Below are positions 1 to 8,570 of a DNA stretch of 52,831 nt, piece after piece. The notes under the pieces were generated by a model, which was not told where the DNA came from, made no database searches, and saw nothing but the letters and a program-made list of their open reading frames with translations. Location of the stretch: positions 1 to 52,831 of the forward strand of contig NZ_LZLE01000263.1 in assembly GCF_001673155.1 (NCBI RefSeq), written 5' to 3'. A program made the position numbers and the translations under genes. The stretch is from Mycobacterium sp. 1423905.2. GTDB taxonomy: Bacteria > Actinomycetota > Actinomycetes > Mycobacteriales > Mycobacteriaceae. Positions within the stretch are counted from its first letter, which is position 1, and each line of letters begins with the position of its first letter.

Positions 1-5
1 TCACG

Positions 6-104
6 GTCGCGACCCGCTGCGCCCGGCTTCGCCGCGCTGGCGATCGCTCCGCCCAAAAAGTCGCGACCCGCTGCGCCCGGCTTCGCCGCGCTGGCGATCG
101 CTCC
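6..104. repeat. Duplicated 45-bp extragenic repeat
   Basis: Two identical 45-bp copies lie at 6-50 and 60-104, separated by a 9-bp spacer rich in A, giving a 54-bp period. Each copy ends in a GCGATCGC-containing segment and has the CG-rich, partly self-complementary look of mycobacterial extragenic (MIRU-like) repeats. The second copy ends 13 bp before the start codon of the first gene, so it forms most of the visible upstream region of that gene. More copies may lie left of the window. The identity is seen directly; the MIRU-like label is an inference. Confidence 0.85.
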
Positions 105-117
105 TAAAATCGCGGGC

Positions 118-855
118 ATGGCGGAGCTAGTCCAAGTCACCGACACCGTTCACCTCGTCCAAGGCCATGCGGTCAACTGGACCTTGGTCACCGACGACAC
201 CGGCGTCCTGCTGATCGACGCCGGCTATCCCGGTGATCGCGAGGAAGTGCTCGGGTCGCTGCGCCGGCTGGGATATCAACCCGGCGATGTGCGCGCCATT
301 CTGTTGACCCACGCCCACATCGACCACCTCGGCTCGGCCATCTGGTTCGCCAGCGAGCACGGCACTCCGGTGTACTGCCATCCCCGCGAAGTGGGCCACG
401 CCAAACGCGACTATCTAGAACAAGTGTCGACAATCGATGTGGCCCTTCGCATTTGGCGTCCCCGCTGGGCGGTATGGACCGCGCACGTGGTCCGCAGCGG
501 CGGGCTGATCCGCGACGGCATCCCCAGCACTCAGCCGCTGACCGCCGAGGTGGCCGCCGGCCTGCCGGGGCGGCCCGAGGCCGTCTTCAGCCCCGGTCAC
601 ACCAACGGGCACTGCTCCTATCTGGTCGACGGCGTCCTAGTCAGCGGCGATGCGCTGATCACCGGCCACCCGCTGTTGCGTCACCGCGGACCGCAATTGC
701 TGCCGGCCATCTTCAGTTACAGCCAGCAGGACTGCATCCACACTCTGTCCGCGCTGGCTGAGGTGGACAGCGACGTGCTGGTTCCCGGTCACGGCCAGCT
801 GTGGCGCGGACCGATCCGCGAGGCCACGGAGGCGGCGCTGGCCCTAGCGCGTTAA
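118..855 (+). CDS. MBL-fold metallo-hydrolase (Rv0406c-like)
   Basis: A 245-residue cytoplasmic metallo-beta-lactamase-fold protein. The zinc motif HxHxDH is at residues 65-70 (H65, H67, D69, H70). Further family ligands appear as H161 in SPGHTNGH, D178 in SGDAL and H225 in VPGHG, so the binuclear metal site looks complete. No signal peptide is seen. The substrate is unknown; the fold covers glyoxalase II, lactonases and related hydrolases. It resembles the H37Rv gene next to fgd1 (Rv0406c) in size and motif order. Its 3' end overlaps the 3' end of the convergent monooxygenase gene by 12 bp. The ATG start at 118 directly follows the duplicated repeat, and no strong ribosome-binding site is visible. 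Confidence 0.85.
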   Translation: MAELVQVTDTVHLVQGHAVNWTLVTDDTGVLLIDAGYPGDREEVLGSLRRLGYQPGDVRAILLTHAHIDHLGSAIWFASEHGTPVYCHPREVGHAKRDYLEQVSTIDVALRIWRPRWAVWTAHVVRSGGLIRDGIPSTQPLTAEVAAGLPGRPEAVFSPGHTNGHCSYLVDGVLVSGDALITGHPLLRHRGPQLLPAIFSYSQQDCIHTLSALAEVDSDVLVPGHGQLWRGPIREATEAALALAR

Positions 856-2166
856 CCCCAGGTGATCGCGCAGCGTCTCGCCGGTGTATTCGGTGCGGAA
901 GGCGCCGCGCTCCTGCAGCAGCGGGACCACGTCGTCGACGAATTCGTCGAGCCCGTGCGGCGTCAGGTGCGGCACCATGATGAACCCGTCACACGCGTCG
1001 GCCTGTACGTAGCGGTCGATCTCGTCGGCGATGTGGGCGGCGCTGCCGACGAACTGGTGCCTGCTGGTGACGGCGATTACCAGCTCCCGGATCGACAGGT
1101 TTTCGGCCTCGGCGCGTTCCCGATAGCGGCGGGCCACCGCAACCGGGTCGCCGTGGCGGACCCGGCCTTGGGTGATGGTGCTGTCGACGACCGGATCGAA
1201 GTCGGGCAGCGGACCGTCGGGGTCGTAATCGGAAAGCTCCCGGCCCCACACCTGCTCGAGCATTGCGATCGCCGTCGCGCCGCTGACTTGTTGATAACGT
1301 ATGTGGCGCGCCTTGTCGTGCGCTTCGGCGTCGCTGTCACCGAGCACGAATGTCGCAGCAGGAAACACCTTGAGCTGGTCGGGGTCTCGGCCGTAAGCCT
1401 TGGCACGGCCCTTGACGTCGGCATAGTAGCGCTGGCCGTCTTCGAGTGACCCGTGCAAGGTGAACAAGGCGTCGGCGTGCCGGGCGCCGAACGCCCGGCC
1501 TTCGTCGGAGTCACCGGCCTGCAACAACACTGGGTGACCCTGCGGGCCGGCCGGGAGCGTCGCGAACCCGCGCACGTCGAACTGCGCATCGCGGTGTTCG
1601 ACACTGCGGATCCCTTCGGCGTTGACGTACACACCGCCGGCGACGTCGGCCAGCACCGCGTCGGGTGCCCAACTGTCCCAGAACTCACGGGCCACGGCGA
1701 GGAATTGCTCGGCTCGCACGTAGCGGTCGGCGTGGGACAAGAACCCGCCGCGCCGAAAGTTCGCGCCGGTGAAGGCGTCCGAGGAGGTCACTATGTTCCA
1801 TCCGGCCCGGCCACCGGACAGGTGGTCCAGGGTGGCGAATTGCCTTGTCACCTCGAAGGGTTCGTTGAAGGTGGTGTTGATGGTCCCGGTGAGCCCGAGC
1901 CGCTCGGTGACACCGGCCAGCGCGGCGAGCACGGTGAAGGTGTCCGGGCGCCCGACGACATCGAGGTCGTGAATCCTGCCGCGGTGTTCGCGGAGACGTA
2001 GCCCTTCGGCCAGGAAGAAGAAGTCGAACAGGCCGCGTTCGGCGGTGCGGGCGAGGTGGACGAAGGAGTCGAACTCGATCTGGCTGCCCGCGCTGGGGTC
2101 AGTCCACACGGTCGTGTTGTTCACCCCCGGGAAGTGGGCGGCCAGATGAATGGGTTTGCGGTTCAA
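844..2166 (-). CDS. NtaA/SnaA/DszA-family FMN-dependent monooxygenase
   Basis: About 440 residues of a luciferase-like TIM-barrel monooxygenase of the nitrilotriacetate/DszA family, which use FMNH2 supplied by a separate reductase to oxidise organosulfur or amine compounds. The family's N-terminal HFPGVNNTTVW-type strand, the TLDHLSGGRAGWNIVTS flavin-site segment and the QAGDSDEGR region are all present. I chose a TTG start at 2166 because it overlaps the upstream stop codon as TTGA, as at the other junctions of this operon; another TTG at 2181 is possible. It is the last gene of a four-gene minus-strand operon whose cistrons overlap by 4 bp. The substrate cannot be read from sequence. No flavin reductase is encoded next to it. 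Confidence 0.85.
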   Translation of the reverse strand: MNRKPIHLAAHFPGVNNTTVWTDPSAGSQIEFDSFVHLARTAERGLFDFFFLAEGLRLREHRGRIHDLDVVGRPDTFTVLAALAGVTERLGLTGTINTTFNEPFEVTRQFATLDHLSGGRAGWNIVTSSDAFTGANFRRGGFLSHADRYVRAEQFLAVAREFWDSWAPDAVLADVAGGVYVNAEGIRSVEHRDAQFDVRGFATLPAGPQGHPVLLQAGDSDEGRAFGARHADALFTLHGSLEDGQRYYADVKGRAKAYGRDPDQLKVFPAATFVLGDSDAEAHDKARHIRYQQVSGATAIAMLEQVWGRELSDYDPDGPLPDFDPVVDSTITQGRVRHGDPVAVARRYRERAEAENLSIRELVIAVTSRHQFVGSAAHIADEIDRYVQADACDGFIMVPHLTPHGLDEFVDDVVPLLQERGAFRTEYTGETLRDHLGLTR

Positions 2167-3284
2167 CAGGTCAACCCCCAACGCCGGGCGATCAATTCAT
2201 GCGAACGCAGCCGGTCTTCGTGCCGGTGAGTAACCGAGGTGACGACCAGTTCGTCGGCGCCGGCAACCCGTTGCAGGGCGTGCAGTCGCTCGGCGACCTC
2301 GTCCGGGTTGCCGACGAATTGCGTTGCCAGCCGGTCTTTTACCAGTGCATACTGTTCGTCGGTCAGCGGCGGGCAGTCGGCGGGATCCGGGTAGGGCATG
2401 GCGCCCACGCCGGTGCGAATGGAGTACACCCAATGGCCGTAACTGCCGGCCAGCCGGCGGGCGGCGGCGCTGTCCTCGGCGACGACGATGTCCGCCGACA
2501 CCACGACGTAGGGTCGCTCTAGCGTCTGAGACGGCGTAAAGGCATTGCGGTACGCCTCGATCGCCTCGAGCGCGGTGGCGGGGGTGATGTGGTAGCTCGC
2601 GACGAACGGCAACCCCATCGCCCCGGCGACCTGCGCGCTCTGGCCGCGGGTGCTGCCGAAGATCCACGGGGCCAACCGGGCGTGCTCGCCGGGCACGGCG
2701 TGCACGTCGAATTCACCGGCGCGGTAGCGCCCGTCCAGCAGCGCGACGATGTCCCCGACCTGCTCGGCGAAGTCCGGGGACACTGCCTCAGGCTGCTGCA
2801 AGATCGCCATGGTGGCCTGCAGCCGGTCGAGATCGAGCAGGCCGCGCAGATCGAACGGGGTGGGAACCACCACGCCGTCCACCTCATGCCATTGCCGCGG
2901 CGGCCGTGGGGTTCTCGGCTTCTTCGGTTTGTTGTCGTCCGAGCGGCGCTGTCCGGAGCGGCCGACACCTAGATCGATACGGCCCGGGTAGAACGCATCC
3001 AGCATGCCGAAGCTCTCGACGACGGCGACGGCGGTGGTGTACCCGAGCTGAACCGCGGCCGCCCCCACGTGAATGTTATTGGTAGCGGCGGCTATCTGAC
3101 CGATCAGCACCGCAGGCGCCGAGCTGGCGACACCGACGAAGTGATGTTCGGCCACCCAATAACGGCGAAAACCCCACCGCTCGGCATGCTGGGCCAGGTC
3201 GATGGTGTTGCGCAGTGCGGCCGCCGCGTCACTGCCGGCGCTGATCGGCGACAGGTCCAGAATGGACAGCGGTACAGGGCTCAT
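2163..3284 (-). CDS. Luciferase-like monooxygenase (MsnO8-type)
   Basis: A 373-residue flavin-dependent luciferase-like protein. It opens with the LSILDLSPI strand typical of the MsnO8-type subgroup, followed by AEHH in the second barrel strand and the GRIDLGVGRS segment that normally contacts the flavin phosphate. Residues around 125-145 form a Lys/Pro/Arg-rich insertion (NKPKKPRTPRPPRQ), probably a surface loop. It overlaps both neighbours by 4 bp (ATGA upstream, TTGA downstream), so translation is probably coupled. It likely works with the two DszA-like monooxygenases of the operon on a shared or related substrate. Whether it uses FMN or F420 cannot be decided from sequence alone. Confidence 0.83.
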   Translation of the reverse strand: MSPVPLSILDLSPISAGSDAAAALRNTIDLAQHAERWGFRRYWVAEHHFVGVASSAPAVLIGQIAAATNNIHVGAAAVQLGYTTAVAVVESFGMLDAFYPGRIDLGVGRSGQRRSDDNKPKKPRTPRPPRQWHEVDGVVVPTPFDLRGLLDLDRLQATMAILQQPEAVSPDFAEQVGDIVALLDGRYRAGEFDVHAVPGEHARLAPWIFGSTRGQSAQVAGAMGLPFVASYHITPATALEAIEAYRNAFTPSQTLERPYVVVSADIVVAEDSAAARRLAGSYGHWVYSIRTGVGAMPYPDPADCPPLTDEQYALVKDRLATQFVGNPDEVAERLHALQRVAGADELVVTSVTHRHEDRLRSHELIARRWGLTC

Positions 3285-4378
3285 TTGTCCGCTCCCACAT
3301 AGCGATTCGCCGCGACCGGCAGGCCCAGCCGCTGGCGCAGCGTTTCTCCATCGACGTAGCCGGACCGGAAGCAGCCCGCCCGCTGCAGCAATGGCACCAC
3401 CTCGTCGACGATTACCGGGAAGTCGGCGACGTTGACGGCCGGACGCAGGCGGACACCGTGGATGCCGTGCCGCTGCCAGGACAACAGCATTTCCACGAGT
3501 TGCGCTGGACTGTCGCCGAAGACCAATGCGTCGGAACGGAAGTCGGTGTCGCCTCGGAAGGAAACGACCACGTCGGCGAAGATTTTTAAGTGCCGACCGC
3601 CGGCGGTGTGAACTTCGTCGACGATGGTGCGCACCTGCGAGTCGTCGGTGGGCGTGATGAAGACGACGTCGGCGCTGGCAGCGGCGAACTCATAGATCGG
3701 TCCCGCGTGCGCGAGCGCGGCCACCACCGGCTGACCTTGGGGCGGCCGCGGAGTGATGGACGGCCCCTTGACCGAGAAATACTTGCCGGTGAAATCGACG
3801 TAGTGCAACTTGTCCCGATCGATGTAGCGCCCCGTGCTCACGTCGCGGATCACCGCGTTGTCTTCCCAGCTGTCCCATAGCCTGCGTACCACCTCGACGA
3901 CGTCGCGTGCCTCGTCGAACAGCTCCGACGGGTCGATCGAACGCCGCCCGAACAGCGCCGCTTCATACGGGGTCGCGCTGACCCGCGGCTGCCAACCCGC
4001 TCGGCCGTGCGAGACGAAATCAAGCGTGGCAATGGATTTGGAGACGTGGAACGGTTCGGTGTGGGTGACCGTGGCGACCGGGACCAGGCCGATGTGTCGG
4101 GTGACCGGTGCGATGCGCGCTGCGGTCAATACGGCATCGGCGCGTCCGGTCAGCCGATCCGGATGAAGCCGCGAGCTGCGTCCCACCTGCGGCATCAACG
4201 AGTCGTCGATGGTGAGGAAGTCGAGCAGGCCCCGCTCGGCGGTGACCGCCAGCTCGGCCCAGTACCGGCCGGTGAGCATCGCGGTGGGATCGATGCCGGA
4301 AGCCACGGTCGGCCGCCAGGCGTGCGGATCCCAGCCGAATCCGTCGAGCGCGACCGCTAGGTGCAGGTTGGGGGTCAT
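3281..4378 (-). CDS. Second NtaA/DszA-family monooxygenase
   Basis: A 365-residue flavin monooxygenase related to the protein encoded at 844-2166 but shorter and clearly diverged. It shares the AERGLLDFLTIDDSL-type strand, the SIATLDFVSHGRAGWQPRVSA flavin-pocket segment and the C-terminal VPLLQRAG-FRSGYVDGETLRQRLGL ending also found in the paralogue. The missing region corresponds to part of the helical insertions of the longer enzyme. It overlaps the GNAT gene upstream and the MsnO8-like gene downstream by 4 bp each. Two different DszA-like enzymes plus one MsnO8-like enzyme in one transcript suggest sequential oxidation of a sulfur- or nitrogen-containing compound. That pathway role is inference. 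Confidence 0.82.
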   Translation of the reverse strand: MTPNLHLAVALDGFGWDPHAWRPTVASGIDPTAMLTGRYWAELAVTAERGLLDFLTIDDSLMPQVGRSSRLHPDRLTGRADAVLTAARIAPVTRHIGLVPVATVTHTEPFHVSKSIATLDFVSHGRAGWQPRVSATPYEAALFGRRSIDPSELFDEARDVVEVVRRLWDSWEDNAVIRDVSTGRYIDRDKLHYVDFTGKYFSVKGPSITPRPPQGQPVVAALAHAGPIYEFAAASADVVFITPTDDSQVRTIVDEVHTAGGRHLKIFADVVVSFRGDTDFRSDALVFGDSPAQLVEMLLSWQRHGIHGVRLRPAVNVADFPVIVDEVVPLLQRAGCFRSGYVDGETLRQRLGLPVAANRYVGADK

Positions 4379-4884
4379 CGCAAGTCCTTGACGAAGGCGA
4401 TCGGGAACACCGGTCCGTTGCTGGGCAGCGGTTCGGGCAGGCGGGTGTATCCGGTCGCCTCGTACAGCTCCTCGGCCTCGGGTTGGCGATTGCCGGTCAT
4501 CAGATAGATCTTGCGGTAACCGCGGGCGGTTATCTCGGCCTCCAACTCGGTGAGCAACGCACGCGCGAAGCCGCGGCGACGGTGTCCGCTGTCGGTCCAG
4601 ATGCGCTTCAATTCCGCGGTGTGGGCGTCGTAGCGTTTGAACCCGCCGCCGGTGACCGGGCGCCCGTCCAGCAGGCCGATGAGCATGCCACCGTGCGGAG
4701 GCGCGAATTCGTCGCCGGGGTTGTCGGTCAACCAGGCCAGCACCGTGGGCGCTGAGCTGTCGTATCGCTGGGCGTACTCCGCGGCCAACTCAGCCAACAA
4801 CGGCTGGGCCAGTGGATCGTCCAGCGCTGCGGGGACGAACCGCAGCTGGGCCGCCGGGGCGGATTGGCTGGATCCGGGCATCAC
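4375..4884 (-). CDS. GNAT-family N-acetyltransferase
   Basis: A 169-residue GNAT acetyltransferase. The acetyl-CoA-binding motif A appears as RIWTDSGHRRRGFARALLTELE, with the R/QxxGxG/A equivalent RRRGFA. The C-terminal KIYLMTGNRQPEAEELYEATGYTRL segment matches the usual motif B. It is first in the four-gene monooxygenase operon and its stop overlaps the next start as ATGA. Such proteins in xenobiotic operons often acetylate the substrate, the product or an antibiotic-like intermediate, but the acceptor is unknown. The start is ATG at 4884, with a second in-frame ATG at 4881. Confidence 0.85.
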   Translation of the reverse strand: MMPGSSQSAPAAQLRFVPAALDDPLAQPLLAELAAEYAQRYDSSAPTVLAWLTDNPGDEFAPPHGGMLIGLLDGRPVTGGGFKRYDAHTAELKRIWTDSGHRRRGFARALLTELEAEITARGYRKIYLMTGNRQPEAEELYEATGYTRLPEPLPSNGPVFPIAFVKDLR

Positions 4885-4899
4885 GTCAATGTCTAACGT

Positions 4900-5829
4900 C
4901 TACGGCCGGGATGCATTCCGGCCGCCCATCCTGGTGGCGGTCACATAGCGCGGTGAGATCTCGGCTCGGCGAGGGCTGATTTGCGGATTGCCCGCCATCC
5001 CGATGGTTTCGAGCAGCTCGACGACGGTCTGCTCGTACGTCTGCCAACCGTTGGCCGCCAGCAATTCCGGCACGGAGTTGAACTCCGCGGCGTAGGTCAG
5101 CCTGGACAGATCGATATCGACGCCGTGCCGGCGCCAGTGGTCGACGAAGGCCTGCCCTTCGCGCAGCTGAGCCGCCGTCCAGGTGGGCATGTGGTCGGCG
5201 GTCAGCCGGCTGCCGGGGGCACTCACCTCCGTGACGTTATGCAGCAACCGGTCCTGGGCATCGGGCGGCAGGTAGCCCACGAAGAGGTTCTCGGCGACCC
5301 AGACGGTGGGTTGGGCGTCATCGAAGCCGACCCGCCGCAGCCCGGAAAGCCAGTCCTGACGCAGATCGATGCCCACCGCGCAACGGTTGACGCTCAGCTT
5401 GGCACCCAGCTTGCGCAGCAACTGCGTCTTGAAGTCCAGGACGTTGGGCTGGTCGATCTCATAGACCGTGGTCCCTCGCGGCCACCAGAGCCGATACGGT
5501 CGCGTGTCCAAGCCAGAGGCCAGGACTACGACCTGACGAAGGCCCGCTTGGTAAGCGTCGGCCAGGAACTCGTCCACGAACCGCGCATGCAATCCCAGAA
5601 CGCGGAGTATCCCCGCGATCAGCGGGTTGTCACCCCCATCGCCGGCATAGCGTTCCTCGTCGATCACCCGAGTGAAGTACTCCACTCCGACGGCCCGCAC
5701 CAGCGCCTCGGCGAACGGATCGTTGAGCAGCCCCTGGTTCGTCGCCACCGCCCGAGCGGCCGCGCCGAACGTGGCGGTCATGCCCACGCCGGTGGCCGGC
5801 CCCCAGGTGTCGCCGTCCGTCCGCACCAT
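4900..5829 (-). CDS. TIGR00027-type SAM-dependent methyltransferase
   Basis: A 309-residue class I methyltransferase of the large mycobacterial paralogous family (TIGR00027, leucine carboxyl-methyltransferase-like). The SAM-binding loop is VVLASGLDTRPYRL, followed by the family hallmark VYEIDQP. WVAENLFVGYLP matches the strand after motif III. The N-terminal DGDTWGPATGVGMTATFGAAARA segment is shared with the two paralogues at 10618-12514. The ATG start at 5829 overlaps the upstream DUF3054 stop codon (TGATG), so the two are co-transcribed. Targets of this family are mostly unknown. It lies only 16 bp from the start of the minus-strand GNAT gene and could read through into that operon. Confidence 0.85.
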   Translation of the reverse strand: MVRTDGDTWGPATGVGMTATFGAAARAVATNQGLLNDPFAEALVRAVGVEYFTRVIDEERYAGDGGDNPLIAGILRVLGLHARFVDEFLADAYQAGLRQVVVLASGLDTRPYRLWWPRGTTVYEIDQPNVLDFKTQLLRKLGAKLSVNRCAVGIDLRQDWLSGLRRVGFDDAQPTVWVAENLFVGYLPPDAQDRLLHNVTEVSAPGSRLTADHMPTWTAAQLREGQAFVDHWRRHGVDIDLSRLTYAAEFNSVPELLAANGWQTYEQTVVELLETIGMAGNPQISPRRAEISPRYVTATRMGGRNASRP

Positions 5830-6200
5830 CAACGACGCCGTCGCGCCAACCCGAGCGCCGCTCGCCAACCGAGCAGCAGCAGCGCGGTGACCGAGGACGC
5901 GACCACGATGAAACTTGCCGCCACCCCGGCGGAGGTCAATCTGCGCAGCACCATGCCGACCACCACGGTGCAGACCCACACGATGACTCCGGTGGGCGCC
6001 ACGGCGGTGGGCCGTCGCCAGCCGCGCGCCGCCAGCCAGCCCACAGCGGTCCCGGTCAGGAACGGCCAAGCCGTCGACACGACGCCGCTGACATTCAGTC
6101 CTTCGTCATGACTGCGGCGCCCGGCCGCGCAGAAAACCATGACGGCGACGACGTCGGTCATCAGCCAGGCCGGCCACGTCTGCCCCCGCCGTGGTTGCAT
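5829..6200 (-). CDS. DUF3054 small membrane protein
   Basis: A 123-residue integral membrane protein with about four hydrophobic segments (near residues 13-25, 43-58, 67-86 and 91-113) and an Arg-rich C-terminus, which suggests a cytoplasmic tail. Segment order and the GRRSHDEGLNVSGVVSTAWPFL stretch match DUF3054 as I know it. Function is unknown. It is the first gene of a two-gene unit with the methyltransferase downstream and is divergent from fadE7, with only 35 bp between the two start codons. Confidence 0.8.
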   Translation of the reverse strand: MQPRRGQTWPAWLMTDVVAVMVFCAAGRRSHDEGLNVSGVVSTAWPFLTGTAVGWLAARGWRRPTAVAPTGVIVWVCTVVVGMVLRRLTSAGVAASFIVVASSVTALLLLGWRAALGLARRRR

Positions 6201-6235
6201 GCAGCGAGATTACCGGGGCAGGGCAGGATGGGAGC
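6201..6235. promoter_or_regulatory. Compact divergent intergenic region (DUF3054 / fadE7)
   Basis: Only 35 bp separate the divergent ATG codons at 6200 (minus) and 6236 (plus). It contains a GGGCAGGATGGGAG stretch that can serve as ribosome-binding site for fadE7. There is no room for a separate promoter on each side, so at least one promoter must lie inside the opposite coding region, or one transcript is leaderless. Confidence 0.5.
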
Positions 6236-7423
6236 ATGAGCACCAACACACCGCCCGCGTTCGACGCGCAGGACCCGCTGGGCCTGGACGCATCGCTGTC
6301 CGATGACGAGATTGCGGTCCGCGACACCGTCAGAAAATTCTGCGCCGAAAACGTCACCCCGTACGTCGCGGAATGGTTCGAAGAAGGTGACCTGCCGTTC
6401 GCGCGGGAATTGGCGAAGCAATTCGGCGAGTTGGGGCTGCTGGGCATGCATCTGGAGGGTTACGGGTGCGGCGGAGCCTCGGCGGTGCACTACGGCTTGG
6501 CCTGCACCGAATTAGAGGCCGCCGATTCCGGCGTGCGCTCGATGGTCTCGGTGCAGGGCTCGCTGGCCATGTTCGCCATCTGGAAGTTCGGCTCCGAGGA
6601 ACAAAAACAGCAGTGGCTGCCGGGCATGGCCGCCGGGGACCTACTGGGCTGCTTCGGGTTGACCGAACCCGACGCCGGCTCGGATCCCGCGGCGATGAAG
6701 ACGCGGGCGCGACGAGACGGCTCGGACTGGGTGCTCAACGGTCGCAAGATGTGGATCACCAACGGCTCGATTGCCGACGTCGCGGTGGTCTGGGCCGCGA
6801 CCGACGACGGCGTGCGCGGTTTCGTCGTGCCGACCGACACATCGGGATTCGCCGCGAACACCATTCACCACAAGTTGTCGTTGCGGGCGTCGATCACCAG
6901 CGAATTGGTGCTCGACGATGTGCGGTTGCCGGCCGACGCGATGCTGCCCGAGGGAAAGGGCTTGCGGGGACCGTTGTCCTGCTTGTCCGAGGCGCGCTAC
7001 GGGATCATCTGGGGTTCGATGGGAGCGGCCCGGTCGGCGTGGCAGGCGGCGCTGGACTACGCGACGCAGCGCACCCAGTTCGGTCGTCCGATCGCGGGAT
7101 TCCAGTTGACCCAGGCGAAATTGGTCGACATGGCGGTCGAACTGCATAAAGGCCAGCTGCTGTCGCTGCACCTGGGTCGGCTCAAAGACAGCGTCGGCCT
7201 GCGTCCGGAGCAGGTGAGCTTCGGCAAGCTCAACAACACCCGCGAAGCCCTGAAGATCTGCCGGACAGCGCGAACCATATTGGGTGGCAACGGGATATCG
7301 CTGGAGTATCCGGTGATCCGGCACATGGTCAACCTGGAGTCGGTGCTCACGTACGAGGGCACACCGGAGATGCACCAGTTGGTGCTGGGCCAGGCGTTCA
7401 CCGGTAGCAACGCTTTCCGCTGA
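6236..7423 (+). CDS. fadE7: Acyl-CoA dehydrogenase FadE7
   Basis: A 395-residue FAD-dependent acyl-CoA dehydrogenase acting in fatty-acid or amino-acid-derived acyl-CoA oxidation in the cytoplasm. The FAD/substrate signature GLTEPDAGSDP is near residue 140 and the second one, with RTILGGNGISLEYPVIRHM, near residue 345. The catalytic glutamate sits in LTYEGTPEM near residue 377. Length equals that of H37Rv FadE7 (395), and the neighbouring secreted-protein and beta-lactamase-like genes also match that locus. Features such as the GGNGI motif and glutamate position resemble glutaryl-CoA dehydrogenase, so that substrate is possible. The stop overlaps the start of the next dehydrogenase (TGATG). 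Start ATG 6236 has an upstream GGGAG. Confidence 0.85.
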   Translation: MSTNTPPAFDAQDPLGLDASLSDDEIAVRDTVRKFCAENVTPYVAEWFEEGDLPFARELAKQFGELGLLGMHLEGYGCGGASAVHYGLACTELEAADSGVRSMVSVQGSLAMFAIWKFGSEEQKQQWLPGMAAGDLLGCFGLTEPDAGSDPAAMKTRARRDGSDWVLNGRKMWITNGSIADVAVVWAATDDGVRGFVVPTDTSGFAANTIHHKLSLRASITSELVLDDVRLPADAMLPEGKGLRGPLSCLSEARYGIIWGSMGAARSAWQAALDYATQRTQFGRPIAGFQLTQAKLVDMAVELHKGQLLSLHLGRLKDSVGLRPEQVSFGKLNNTREALKICRTARTILGGNGISLEYPVIRHMVNLESVLTYEGTPEMHQLVLGQAFTGSNAFR

Positions 7424-8565
7424 TGGCCGTCGCCTACACCGCCGAGCATCACCAGTTTCGGGAGCTGGTGCGCGACTTCGTCCAGCGAAGCGTGCTTCCG
7501 GCGCACGAGAAGTGGGAACGGGACGGCCAGTGGGACCGCTCATTGTTCATCGAAGCAGGAAAGCTTGGCTTGCTGGGTATCTCGGTGCCCGAGCGGTTCG
7601 GCGGCCCGGGTGTCGACGACTTCCGATACAACGCCATCGTGATGGACGAACTGCAGCGAGGCGGGGCGGCCGCAGAGGCCATCGCCTTCACCCTGCAAAA
7701 CGATGTGGTCCTGCCCTATCTGACCGATCTGACGACGCCGGAACAACAACAGCGTTGGCTACCCGGTGTGGTGACGGGCGAGACCGTCCTAGGGATCGGC
7801 ATGACTGAGCCCGGCGCGGGCAGCGACCTGGCGGGGATCCGCACGACGGCGGTGCGAGACGGCGACCATTACGTGGTCAACGGTGCTAAGACGTTCATCT
7901 CCAACGGGCAGAGCGGCGACCTGTTCGTCATCGCCGCCCGGACCTCACCGGACCGGCACAAGGGCCTGTCGCTTCTGGTCGTCGAAGCCGACACCCCGGG
8001 ATTCGAGCGGGGCCGCAAGTTGGAGAAGATCGGCCTGCACGCCCAGGACACCAGCGAACTGAGCTTCACCGACATGCGGGTGCCGGTGTCCAACCTGCTC
8101 GGCGCCGAAGGGGACGGCTTCTACCAGCTGGTGCGCAATCTTCCGCAGGAGCGACTGGCCCTGGGAATCGGTGCGGTGGCCGCAGCGGAGGGCATTCTGG
8201 CCGAGACCCTCGAGTATGTGCGGGAGCGCAAAGCGTTCGGCGCTCCGATCGGCAGCTTCCAAAACAGCCAATTCGTGCTTGCCGAGCTGGCGACCGAATT
8301 AGACGTTGCCCGAACCTATCTCGACGACTGCCTGGCGCAGCATCTGGTGGGTGAACTGACTGCCGGCCGCGCGGCGAAGCTGAAGTGGTGGACCACCGAC
8401 CTGCAGGTGCGCACCGCCGACCGGTGCCTGCAACTGCACGGCGGGTACGGCTACATGCGGGAGTACCGAGTGTCGCGGGCCTTCGTCGATGCGCGCATTC
8501 AGACGATCTACGGCGGGACCAATGAGATCATGAAGACGATCATCGCCAAGGAGTTAGGCATTTAA
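7423..8565 (+). CDS. Second acyl-CoA dehydrogenase
   Basis: A 380-residue acyl-CoA dehydrogenase with the usual three-domain layout: alpha-helical N-terminus, beta-domain with GIGMTEPGAGSDLAGI near residue 127, and C-terminal helical domain ending in IYGGTNEIMKTIIAKELGI. At the place where medium-chain enzymes carry the catalytic Glu there is Gly (IYGGT). This subgroup, like long-chain and isovaleryl enzymes, usually takes the base from another helix, so the change does not by itself mean inactivity. Translation is coupled to fadE7 through a 1-bp overlap. The two probably share a branched or aromatic acyl-CoA pathway (inference). Confidence 0.85.
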   Translation: MAVAYTAEHHQFRELVRDFVQRSVLPAHEKWERDGQWDRSLFIEAGKLGLLGISVPERFGGPGVDDFRYNAIVMDELQRGGAAAEAIAFTLQNDVVLPYLTDLTTPEQQQRWLPGVVTGETVLGIGMTEPGAGSDLAGIRTTAVRDGDHYVVNGAKTFISNGQSGDLFVIAARTSPDRHKGLSLLVVEADTPGFERGRKLEKIGLHAQDTSELSFTDMRVPVSNLLGAEGDGFYQLVRNLPQERLALGIGAVAAAEGILAETLEYVRERKAFGAPIGSFQNSQFVLAELATELDVARTYLDDCLAQHLVGELTAGRAAKLKWWTTDLQVRTADRCLQLHGGYGYMREYRVSRAFVDARIQTIYGGTNEIMKTIIAKELGI

Positions 8566-8570
8566 CCGCT

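Noticed and set aside
7423..8565. Gly in place of the usual catalytic Glu in the second acyl-CoA dehydrogenase as a sign of inactivity
   Set aside because: Several dehydrogenase subgroups use a Glu on another helix and naturally have IYGGTNEI here.
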